NCBI GenBank assembly: GCA_016282595.1 | Contig: JAEEKV010000050.1 | Location: 1-36,023 of the forward strand | Length of the DNA stretch: 36,023 nt | Direction: 5' to 3' | Source: Lachnospiraceae bacterium | GTDB lineage: Bacteria > Bacillota > Clostridia > Lachnospirales > Lachnospiraceae | The notes under the pieces: model-generated | What the model was told of the DNA's origin: nothing | Seen by the model: only the letters and a program-made list of their open reading frames with translations | Databases searched by the model: none | Position numbers and translations under genes: made by a program | In this document: piece after piece, positions 10,401 through 17,517 of the stretch | Numbering within the stretch: the stretch's first letter is position 1 | Layout: each line of letters opens with the position of its first letter

Positions 10401-12048
10401 TTCCATTCGGGATTATGCAGGCAACATCCAGACAGCGGGCAGAAACCTTTTGGGCCTTATCAACACCATTCTGGACTTTTCCAAGATTGAAGAGGGCAAG
10501 ATGGAGATCGTGCCTGTTCGGTATGAAACGGCGGTGATGGTGGATACTTTGATCCACTCCATCGAACAAAGAGCCGTGGATAAGGGGCTGACCTTTGAAG
10601 CCCATATTGATCCCGAGCTGCCCTGTGTTCTGTATGGTGATGATATGCGGCTTTCCCAGGTCATCATAAACCTTTTGACAAACGCCGTGAAATATACCCC
10701 CGAAGGTCGGGTGGATCTGTATATGAATAAGATCCGTGCCAATGCGGATGCGGTTTTGATCGGAGTGAAGGTAAAGGATACCGGAATGGGTATCAAGAAA
10801 GAGGACATCGGAAAGCTCTTTGAATCCTTTACCAGACTGGATGAGACCAGGAACCGGAGCATCGAAGGTACGGGACTTGGTATGGCTATCGTTACCAAGC
10901 TTTTGGAAATGATGCATTCCAATCTGTCGGTGGAAAGTGAGTACGGAAAAGGTTCGGAGTTCTCCTTTGAGGTGCAGCAGTCCATTTTGGATCCGGAGCC
11001 TTTGGGAGAATATAAAAAGAAGGCCAGGGAAATGTCCGGCCAGCGCAGTGAAGAGACCTATCTCTATGCACCTGAAGCCCGACTTTTGGTGGTGGATGAT
11101 AATGATCTGAACCTGAAGGTTATTAAGAACCTGTTAAAGCTCAATGGTATCAAGCCGGATCTGGCATCCTCCGGAGCTCAGGCACTGACCCTGTTAAAGG
11201 AGAATACCTACGATGTCGTTTTGCTGGATCATATGATGCCTCATATGGATGGTATTGAAACCCTGAACCTGGCAAAGGAGCAGGGTATCATCAAGGAGAA
11301 CGAGACGGTGATCGCCCTGACGGCCAATGCAGTTGTGGGAGCTAGAGAAAGCTATCTGGCAGCGGGCTTTGATGATTATCTTTCCAAGCCTGTGGAAGTT
11401 CGGTCCATGGAGCATGCACTTTCCAAGTATTTGCCAAAGGAGATCGTGGAATACCGTACCAAGGGTGGCAGCAATCCTTCAGGTTCCGCAGATCAGGGAG
11501 CAGCAGGTAAAACATTAACCCAGGAAACTAAGCGGGATATTTCACAGCATCCTATGCAGGATACGACGTCGGAGTCAGCGGGACAAAAGGCTGCAGCCGA
11601 GGATGAGGTTCTGGAGTTTGCGCCCGGTGGAGATGATGTTTTAGAGTTTGCACCCGGAGCTGAACAGGAAGAAACAGGGGCTTCTCAAAACACAGGAGCA
11701 GACCTTTTCGAAAGGCTGAAGGAGCTAAAGTTCCAGGTACAGGAAGGCCTTGGCTACTGCATGAATGATGAGGACTTCTACAAGGAGATCCTGGGAGATT
11801 ATGCAGATACCTGTGAGGAACGGATCGCAGAATTGTCAGCGGCTCTTGAAAAACAGGATCTGGAAACCTATCAGATCCGGGTACACGCCTTAAAGAGCGT
11901 AGCCAAATCCGTGGGAGACGGGCAGGTCTTTGAAATGGCAAGAAGTATGGAGGAGGCAGCCGCGGCTCGTGACGAAGAGCAGGTAAAAGCAGGCCACGGA
12001 CCTTTAACAGAGCGCTACAAAGCCTCTATGGAAGCCATCCGAGGATAA
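7453..12048 (+). CDS. Hybrid sensor histidine kinase: N-terminal TM region, extracellular sensor, DHp-like segment (no HATPase), second extracellular sensor, HisKA-HATPase-REC-HPt
   Basis: HisKA AQMSHEIRTPINAVLGMNEMI; HATPase RLSQVIINLLTNAVKYTPEG, DTGMGIKKED, GTGLGMAIV; REC RLLVVDDNDLN..VVLLDHMMPHMDGIETL..SKPVE; HPt IRVHALKSVAKSVGD. Starts 21 nt after the Ldh gene. Confidence 0.9.
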   Translation: MNEIILELSAFGISLYCMVDSLHNRKNLYLPLDKTWLDRLKNQHFTYMLMLVMLMISSVASAIEIAMEQYIGVENVTLLMTFNEIYFLSHCTLSFVFTLYIINMTDVARGKSKWFFLSFLSPYFFCELLVIVNPFTKWIFYIDENFKYQRAHMVWLVYAVATIYIVLGIYYFFKYRSRLVKSDRYSAFILMSVAVIGIVIQGFSSITVELFFEAISFLGFMLLLEEQGMAFNSERRSRVSKGFILVIALIFTTIILMNINLIYHAGTDQAEKIGRIQIDNLKGEFQEAISEAEGNLLRYSMGLEQMLSDNASLDDIEVYIREQKDYFTQMNGSNCFNVYAACNDWSIIPDFDMPAHYHAVERVWYIGATQNAGEIYITEPYVDAATRELCFTLSYTLSDENVVAAMDFTLLGVQDIVQRMGSEEGQMALIVTDEGTIVGCSDLTMQGRKLTDVLPEYEEIFEWVKASSEHHSFDATVEGAKKQVFSSETGNGWQLILVENSEMLYGNIYRQMIMLGAIDILMVVVIIVFYMVSVNNQEKAEQTLSMTESFIAGISEDLKKPLQEIIRISDLSIRGEDADAAESLVNIRETGKLLREKMDNLFSYAGLIKTGIAEERNIKSKQMSGPGAISSRYIRNGIIGILAGVLLASLFLCLVTTTRWGETKISKEADRYNDELTSWMQQQISILRMFSDVIIADPSVLDDYDEAVKWLDDIAQNYSDLSFCYMANPYNKEHQVIMNNGWVPEPDYKVEERQWYKDTERSGAECTISAPYYDSQTGLYCVTFSRSCYSKDGNFLGIFAIDCFIDKLIDVLDDSYTKEGYAFLVDQDGVILNHPDKRYEMSSESSVNIEDTGYFDVYRNGNAFFMQDYDGRYVTAYAAKSEMSGFTVVMVQSWWTIYGAVILMAIIFLIMMGGSIFSVAYMINRFIVWQEESNIQLKLAAEEAVSAGKAKSRFLAQMSHEIRTPINAVLGMNEMILRESSDDSIRDYAGNIQTAGRNLLGLINTILDFSKIEEGKMEIVPVRYETAVMVDTLIHSIEQRAVDKGLTFEAHIDPELPCVLYGDDMRLSQVIINLLTNAVKYTPEGRVDLYMNKIRANADAVLIGVKVKDTGMGIKKEDIGKLFESFTRLDETRNRSIEGTGLGMAIVTKLLEMMHSNLSVESEYGKGSEFSFEVQQSILDPEPLGEYKKKAREMSGQRSEETYLYAPEARLLVVDDNDLNLKVIKNLLKLNGIKPDLASSGAQALTLLKENTYDVVLLDHMMPHMDGIETLNLAKEQGIIKENETVIALTANAVVGARESYLAAGFDDYLSKPVEVRSMEHALSKYLPKEIVEYRTKGGSNPSGSADQGAAGKTLTQETKRDISQHPMQDTTSESAGQKAAAEDEVLEFAPGGDDVLEFAPGAEQEETGASQNTGADLFERLKELKFQVQEGLGYCMNDEDFYKEILGDYADTCEERIAELSAALEKQDLETYQIRVHALKSVAKSVGDGQVFEMARSMEEAAAARDEEQVKAGHGPLTERYKASMEAIRG

Positions 12049-12072
12049 AGGTCAGAGCCTGAAAGCGGATTC

Positions 12073-12101
12073 TTGACGAAAGTTGGGGGTTATCATATAA
12101 T
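12073..12101 (+). promoter_or_regulatory. Sigma70-type promoter upstream of yicC: TTGACG-17-TATAAT
   Basis: TTGACG 12073-12078, 17-bp spacer, TATAAT 12096-12101. The 5'UTR has a TATGCGC...GCGCATA hairpin (12110-12134). Confidence 0.8.
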
Positions 12102-12171
12102 AACCTATGTATGCGCACAGGAAAGACGCGCATATCAGACATAATATGGGATAGAAAGGAATGGGGTTACG

Positions 12172-13050
12172 ATGATTAAGAGTATGACCGGATTCGGCCG
12201 CGCAGAGCTGGAGGAAGATGATCGCCGGTTTACCGTGGAGATGAAATCCGTCAATCACAGATATCTGGATGTCAGCATTAAGATGCCGAAGAAGTTGAAC
12301 TTTTTCGAGAGTGCCATCCGTTCTCTTTTGAAGGAGTACATTCAAAGAGGTAAGGTGGATGTTTTCATTACCTATGAGGATTTTTCCAGACAGTCTGCAA
12401 CGGTTTGCTACCATGAAGAGGTAGCGGAAGAGTATATGAAGTATCTGGAGCAGATGGCAGAACGCTTCGGCCTGGAGAATGATGTAAGGCTTTCTGTTTT
12501 GTCCCGGTATCCCGAGGTGTTGACCCTGGAGGATGCCCAGGTGGATGAGACCCAGATCTGGAAGCTTTTGGAAAAGACCTTAAGACAGGCTGCTCAGATG
12601 TTTGTGGAGTCCAGGATCAAGGAAGGCGAGACCTTAAGAGAGGATCTCATCGGCAAGCTGGACGGCATGCTGGAGCATGTAGATTATATTGAAGAAAAAT
12701 CACCTCAGCTGGTGGAGGAATACAAGGCCAAGATTTACGACAAGGTTAAGGAATTGCTTTCGGATTCTCAGCTGGATGATAACCGCATTTTGATGGAAGT
12801 GACCCTTTATGCGGACAAGATCTGTGTGGATGAGGAAACGGTAAGGCTGCGCAGTCATATCGAAAGCACCAAGCAGATCCTGATGGAGGGCGGCAGCATC
12901 GGACGTAAGCTGGATTTTATGGCCCAGGAAATGAACCGGGAGGCTAACACCACCCTGTCCAAGGCCAACAGCCTGGATATTTCCAACCATGCCATTGAGC
13001 TGAAGACCGAGATCGAAAAGATCAGGGAACAGATCCAAAATATTGAATAA
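12172..13050 (+). CDS. yicC: YicC/YloC family endoribonuclease
   Basis: MIKSMTGFGRAE...VEMKSVNHRYLDVSIKMPK...; C-terminal GRKLDFMAQEMNREANTTLSK. Located upstream of gmk, as is common in Firmicutes. Confidence 0.93.
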   Translation: MIKSMTGFGRAELEEDDRRFTVEMKSVNHRYLDVSIKMPKKLNFFESAIRSLLKEYIQRGKVDVFITYEDFSRQSATVCYHEEVAEEYMKYLEQMAERFGLENDVRLSVLSRYPEVLTLEDAQVDETQIWKLLEKTLRQAAQMFVESRIKEGETLREDLIGKLDGMLEHVDYIEEKSPQLVEEYKAKIYDKVKELLSDSQLDDNRILMEVTLYADKICVDEETVRLRSHIESTKQILMEGGSIGRKLDFMAQEMNREANTTLSKANSLDISNHAIELKTEIEKIREQIQNIE

Positions 13051-13053
13051 AGA

Positions 13054-13241
13054 GTTACGATTCACAGTCAAATAAAAAGATGAAGCAGTTTGCAAGCTTG
13101 CTTGCGAAAACTGATTCGGATTTTTATTTGGACTGCGAAGCAGGAACTCAACCCCAACCGAACAATCAGCTGCGAATGCAGCGGTACAGGTCCGAAGGAC
13201 CGGGATTGTGAGGTGTGTGGGTGAGTTACGGTGAATCGTAC
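13054..13241 (+). ncRNA. Candidate multi-branched structured element between yicC and gmk (leader RNA or dispersed repeat)
   Basis: Outer stem TACGATTCAC (13056-13065)/GTGAATCGTA (13231-13240). Arm 1: CAGTCAAATAAAAA (13065-13078)/TTTTTATTTGgACTG (13121-13135) with inner CAGTTTGCAAGC/GCTTGCgaAAACTG. Arm 2: AACTCaACCC/GGGTGAGTT, ACAATC/GATTGT, enclosing GCTGC-gaat-GCAGC and GGTCC-gaa-GGACC. Confidence 0.55.
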
Positions 13242-13256
13242 AGATGGGGTCCATAT

Positions 13257-13901
13257 ATGGAGAAAAAAGCGGGTAATCTGATCGTGATTTCCGGCTTTTC
13301 CGGAGCGGGAAAGGGAACGATCGTCAAAAAACTGATAGAAGAGTATGACAACTACGAGCTGAGTGTGTCCATGACTACCAGAGCCCCTCGTCCCGGGGAG
13401 GTTCACGGCGTGCATTACTTCTTTTCCACGGATGAGGAGTTTGAAAAGATCATTGCCGACAACGGTATGATCGAATATGCCGGATACTGCGGACATTACT
13501 ATGGGACGCCCAGGGCCTTTGTGGAGCAAAAGCTTGCGGAGGGCAAGGATGTGATCCTGGAGATCGAGATCCAGGGAGCTCAGAAGGTGAGAAGACAGTT
13601 TCCTTCTGCCGTTTTGTTGTTTGTCATGGCGCCCAGCGCTAAGGTATTGCACCAGCGGCTTACAGGTCGTGGCACCGAGAGTGAGGAAGTGATCCGCGGA
13701 CGTATGTGGAGAGCCGTGGAGGAGTCCGAAGAGGTGGATACCTACGATTATGTGGTGATCAACGATGATCTGGAGGAGTGCGTGAAGCAGGTACACGGCA
13801 TTGTAACCGCCGCCCACGCCAGACCCTCACAGAATCAGGAGTTTATCAATACGATCAAACAGGAATTAAAGGATATCTTGAAAGGAGAAGAAGAACAATG
13901 A
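13257..13901 (+). CDS. gmk: Guanylate kinase
   Basis: NLIVISGFSGAGKGTIVKKLIEEY...SVSMTTRAPRPGEVHGVHYFF; ATG 13257 preferred over the GTG at 13215, which falls inside the structured element. Confidence 0.93.
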   Translation: MEKKAGNLIVISGFSGAGKGTIVKKLIEEYDNYELSVSMTTRAPRPGEVHGVHYFFSTDEEFEKIIADNGMIEYAGYCGHYYGTPRAFVEQKLAEGKDVILEIEIQGAQKVRRQFPSAVLLFVMAPSAKVLHQRLTGRGTESEEVIRGRMWRAVEESEEVDTYDYVVINDDLEECVKQVHGIVTAAHARPSQNQEFINTIKQELKDILKGEEEQ

Positions 13902-14158
13902 TACATCCGTCCTATTCAGAACTTATGAAGGTAGTAAACAGCGAGGTAGAGCCCGGGGAAGAGCCTGTGATCAACAGCCGCTATTCCATCGTAATGGCAA
14001 CCTCCAAAAGAGCACGTCAGCTGGTTTCCGGTGAGGAAGCACTGGTGCCCGACAGAGAAGGCGGTAAGGTAAGAAAGCCTCTGTCCATCGCAGTGGATGA
14101 GCTGAACCGCGGAATGATCAAGATTATGGGAGAGGAAAGCGCGCAGGAAGAGGAATAA
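13898..14158 (+). CDS. rpoZ: DNA-directed RNA polymerase omega subunit
   Basis: MIHPSYSELMKVVNS...NSRYSIVMATSKRARQLVSG...KPLSIAVDELNRG; ATGA overlap with gmk; SD AAAGGAGAAG. Confidence 0.9.
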   Translation: MIHPSYSELMKVVNSEVEPGEEPVINSRYSIVMATSKRARQLVSGEEALVPDREGGKVRKPLSIAVDELNRGMIKIMGEESAQEEE

Positions 14159-14173
14159 AGCGCTTATATCAGA

Positions 14174-15547
14174 ATGCAGATAATGATGATCTCACTGGGT
14201 TGTGACAAAAACCTGGTGGATACCGAAATGATGATGGGACAGCTCTCAGAGGCAGGGTTTACCTTTACAGATGACGAAACCGAGGCAGAGGTGATCATAG
14301 TCAACACCTGCTGCTTCATCGGGGACGCCAAACAGGAAAGCATCGATACCCTGATCCAGCTGGGACAGCTGAAGGAAACGGCAAAGCTGAAGGTCCTGGT
14401 GGCAGCGGGATGTCTGGCACAGCGCTACAGCCAAGAGTTCGCAACAGAGCTTGGCGAGGTAGATGTGGTACTGGGCACCATGGCCATAGACCGGATCGTG
14501 GAAGCCGTTCAGACAGCACTTCGGGAAAAAGAGAAAACAACTGCAGTCGAGCATACAGAAGATCCGGCGGAGCGATTGCAGCAGCCGGCTCTTTTTTTGG
14601 AAGATAAAAACCGTGCGGTTTACGGAAAGAAAAGAATCCTTTCCACCGGCGGTCATTATGCCTATTTAAAGATCGCAGAGGGGTGCGACAAAAACTGTAC
14701 CTACTGCGTGATCCCCAAGGTTCGGGGAAGCTTTCGCTCCGTGCCCATGGAGGTTTTGATCGAAGAAACCAAAAAACTGGCAGAGCAGGGAGCAAAGGAG
14801 CTGATCCTGGTAGCCCAGGAAACCACCCTTTACGGCGTGGATCTGTATGGGGAAAAGAAGCTGTGCGAGCTGATCAAAAAGTTGGCCGAGGTTAACGGAA
14901 TTGTCTGGATCAGATTATTGTACTGCTATCCCGAGGAGATTACCGAAGAACTGGCAGAGCTTTTTTCCACAGAGAAAAAGCTGCTTCCCTATATCGATCT
15001 TCCCATCCAGCATGCATCGGATGAGATCCTTCGAAGAATGGGACGTCGTACCAACAGAGCGGAGCTGGCAAATAAGATCCGGATGCTGCGGGAGAAAACC
15101 CCGGAGATCTGTCTTCGGACCACCCTTATTACGGGCTTTCCGGGAGAGACGGAGGAGGATGTCAACATTCTGGCGGACTTCATAGAAGAAATGCGCTTTG
15201 ACAGACTTGGGGTATTTGCTTATTCCATGGAGGAAGGAACCCCTGCGGCAGAATTCCCTGATCAGATCGAGGAAGAAGAAAAGGAGAACCGCCGCGGCTA
15301 TCTTATGGAGACTCAGCAGGAGATCGCTTTTGAAAAGGCAGCTTCCATGGTGGGAAAAGAGCTTTTGGTGATGATCGAGGGCTGGCTTTCCGATGAAGGT
15401 ACCTATGTAGGGCGCAGCTACATGGATGCTCCCGGCATTGACGGCCTTGTTTTTGTGAAATGTGAAAATGAACTGATGACCGGAGATTTTATCAAAGTCG
15501 CCATCACAGGCAGCTATGAGTATGACCTGATGGGCGAGCCGGTATGA
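14174..15547 (+). CDS. rimO: Ribosomal protein S12 methylthiotransferase RimO
   Basis: MQIMMISLGCDKNLVDTEMMMG; radical-SAM motif AEGCDKNCTYCVIPKVRG; C-terminal TRAM-like region. Confidence 0.93.
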   Translation: MQIMMISLGCDKNLVDTEMMMGQLSEAGFTFTDDETEAEVIIVNTCCFIGDAKQESIDTLIQLGQLKETAKLKVLVAAGCLAQRYSQEFATELGEVDVVLGTMAIDRIVEAVQTALREKEKTTAVEHTEDPAERLQQPALFLEDKNRAVYGKKRILSTGGHYAYLKIAEGCDKNCTYCVIPKVRGSFRSVPMEVLIEETKKLAEQGAKELILVAQETTLYGVDLYGEKKLCELIKKLAEVNGIVWIRLLYCYPEEITEELAELFSTEKKLLPYIDLPIQHASDEILRRMGRRTNRAELANKIRMLREKTPEICLRTTLITGFPGETEEDVNILADFIEEMRFDRLGVFAYSMEEGTPAAEFPDQIEEEEKENRRGYLMETQQEIAFEKAASMVGKELLVMIEGWLSDEGTYVGRSYMDAPGIDGLVFVKCENELMTGDFIKVAITGSYEYDLMGEPV

Positions 15548-15559
15548 GGATAGAAACTG

Positions 15560-16165
15560 ATGACCATGAATTTACCTAATAAACTGACTTTGCTCAGGGT
15601 ACTTTTGGTGCCCTTCTTCGTGTTTTTCTTGATGGAGGAACCAAATCACCCCTACTTTAAGTGGATCGCCCTTTTGATCTTTGCCGTAGCATCCCTGACG
15701 GATATGCTGGATGGCATGATCGCAAGAAAGTACAAGCTCATTACCAACTTCGGCAAATTCGCCGATCCCCTGGCAGATAAGATGCTGGTTGGCTCGGCCA
15801 TGATCTGTTTAAGTGTTCTTGGCTGGGTTCCTGTATGGATGACGCTGATCATCATCATCCGGGAGTTTATCATCAGCGGCTTTCGCCTGATCGCAGCTGA
15901 AAAGGGCAAAGTGATCGCAGCCGGATGGTGGGGAAAATGGAAAACGGCGGTTACCATGATCGCCATTATTTTGCAGATCGTTGTACTAAACGCCCAGGGC
16001 TTTCCGGGGAGCGCAGCCGATGAGGTGGCAAGTGCATCGCCGCTTTATGTGTATGCATGCACTTTTGTCCTGATCCTTATGTATGTGGCTACGGCGTTGA
16101 CCGTGATCTCACTCATCGATTATCTTGTGAAAAATAAAGATGTTTTAAGTGATAAAACAAACTAA
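15560..16165 (+). CDS. pgsA: CDP-diacylglycerol--glycerol-3-phosphate 3-phosphatidyltransferase
   Basis: MNLPNKLTLLRVLLVP; CDP-alcohol phosphotransferase motif DMLDGMIARKYKLITNFGKFADPLADK. Confidence 0.92.
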   Translation: MTMNLPNKLTLLRVLLVPFFVFFLMEEPNHPYFKWIALLIFAVASLTDMLDGMIARKYKLITNFGKFADPLADKMLVGSAMICLSVLGWVPVWMTLIIIIREFIISGFRLIAAEKGKVIAAGWWGKWKTAVTMIAIILQIVVLNAQGFPGSAADEVASASPLYVYACTFVLILMYVATALTVISLIDYLVKNKDVLSDKTN

Positions 16166-16189
16166 ATGGCACCTGAAAAGGAGGCAGTT

Positions 16190-17464
16190 ATGGTTGTAGA
16201 ACTGATTTCAGTCGGAACAGAGATCCTTATGGGAAATATTGTGAATACCAATGCGGCCTATCTGGCAGAGCAGGTTAATTCCATGGGTTTGGTTTGCTAC
16301 TATCAGACCACGGTGGGAGATAATGAGCAGCGCCTGACGGAGACCGTTAAGACCGCCATGGGCAGAGCCAATATCCTGATCCTTTCCGGAGGGTTGGGAC
16401 CTACCAAGGATGATCTGACAAAAGAGGTTTGTGCCAAGGTCTGCGGCAAAGAGCTTGTGGAAGACAAGGCATGGCGCCAGACCATCAAGGAGTATTTTAC
16501 CAAAAGAGGTCTGAAGCTGACGGACAATAACTGGAAGCAGGCCATGGTGCCCGAGGGCTCCATCGTTTTGGACAATCCCAACGGAACGGCACCGGGTATC
16601 ATCATCGAGACGGAGAAGAATACCCTCATCCTTCTGCCGGGACCACCCAATGAACTGATCCCCATGTTCAAGGCAAGCGTAGTACCTTACCTGCAGAAAA
16701 AGCAGGAAGCCATTATGGTATCCCAGACCGTAAAGATCGTGGGTATCGGCGAAAGCGCTGCTGCAGAGATGATCGATGATCTGTATGAAAAGCAGAGCAA
16801 TCCCACCATTGCAACCTACGCCAAGGTAGGGGAGGTTCACCTTCGTGTGACTGCAAAGGCAGAGGATGAAAAGAAGGCCAGAAAGCTATTAAAGCCTGTG
16901 ATCAAGGAACTGAAAAACAGGTTTAATGAACATATCTTTACAACGGATCCGGAGGTAACCCTGGAGCAGTCCATCGTAGATCTTCTGGTGGATAATGCGC
17001 TGACGGTTTCCACTGTGGAGTCCTGCAGCGGAGGACTGGTGGCAGGCAGACTTATTAACGTGCCCGGTGTTTCCGAGGTCTTTAAGATGGGGCATATCAC
17101 CTATTCCAACAAGGCCAAGAGAAAGATCATCGGCGTAAAGCGTTCCACTTTGGAAAAGTACGGTGCAGTCAGCGAGCAGGTGGCAGCAGAGATGGCAAAG
17201 GGAGGCTTTGGCCTTTCCAAAGCGGATGTAACGGTTTCCGTGACGGGTATTGCGGGACCTGACGGCGGCAGCGAAACCAAGCCTGTGGGCCTTGTATATA
17301 TCGGATGCTGCGTCAAAGGCAAAACCACGGTGAAGGAGTATCATTTTTCCGGAAACCGGGCAAAGATCCGGGAGGCTACAGTGGCAGCTGCATTGGTTTT
17401 GATGCGGGAGTGTGTGCTGGAATATATTTCGGAAGTAACCTTTGGCAAAAAAGAGAAACGATAA
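16190..17464 (+). CDS. cinA: CinA family protein (competence/damage-inducible; nicotinamide-nucleotide amidase domain)
   Basis: MVVELISVGTEILMGNIVNTNAAYLAEQ; GGLGPTKDDLTKE; C-terminal VESCSGGLVAGRL..SVTGIAGPDGGSETKPVGLVYIG. SD AAAGGAGG precedes ATG 16190. Confidence 0.93.
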   Translation: MVVELISVGTEILMGNIVNTNAAYLAEQVNSMGLVCYYQTTVGDNEQRLTETVKTAMGRANILILSGGLGPTKDDLTKEVCAKVCGKELVEDKAWRQTIKEYFTKRGLKLTDNNWKQAMVPEGSIVLDNPNGTAPGIIIETEKNTLILLPGPPNELIPMFKASVVPYLQKKQEAIMVSQTVKIVGIGESAAAEMIDDLYEKQSNPTIATYAKVGEVHLRVTAKAEDEKKARKLLKPVIKELKNRFNEHIFTTDPEVTLEQSIVDLLVDNALTVSTVESCSGGLVAGRLINVPGVSEVFKMGHITYSNKAKRKIIGVKRSTLEKYGAVSEQVAAEMAKGGFGLSKADVTVSVTGIAGPDGGSETKPVGLVYIGCCVKGKTTVKEYHFSGNRAKIREATVAAALVLMRECVLEYISEVTFGKKEKR

Positions 17465-17517
17465 TGTGACTTGCGTGCTACAGGGACAGTTGTCCGTAAA
17501 CAGGATGAAGGTAGTGT

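Noticed and set aside
9946-10917. 323-aa antisense ORF
   Set aside because: Opposite the kinase catalytic region; His-rich composition reflects reverse-complement codon bias.
13068-13817. 249-aa antisense ORF over the yicC-gmk element and gmk
   Set aside because: Antisense to gmk, no domain similarity.
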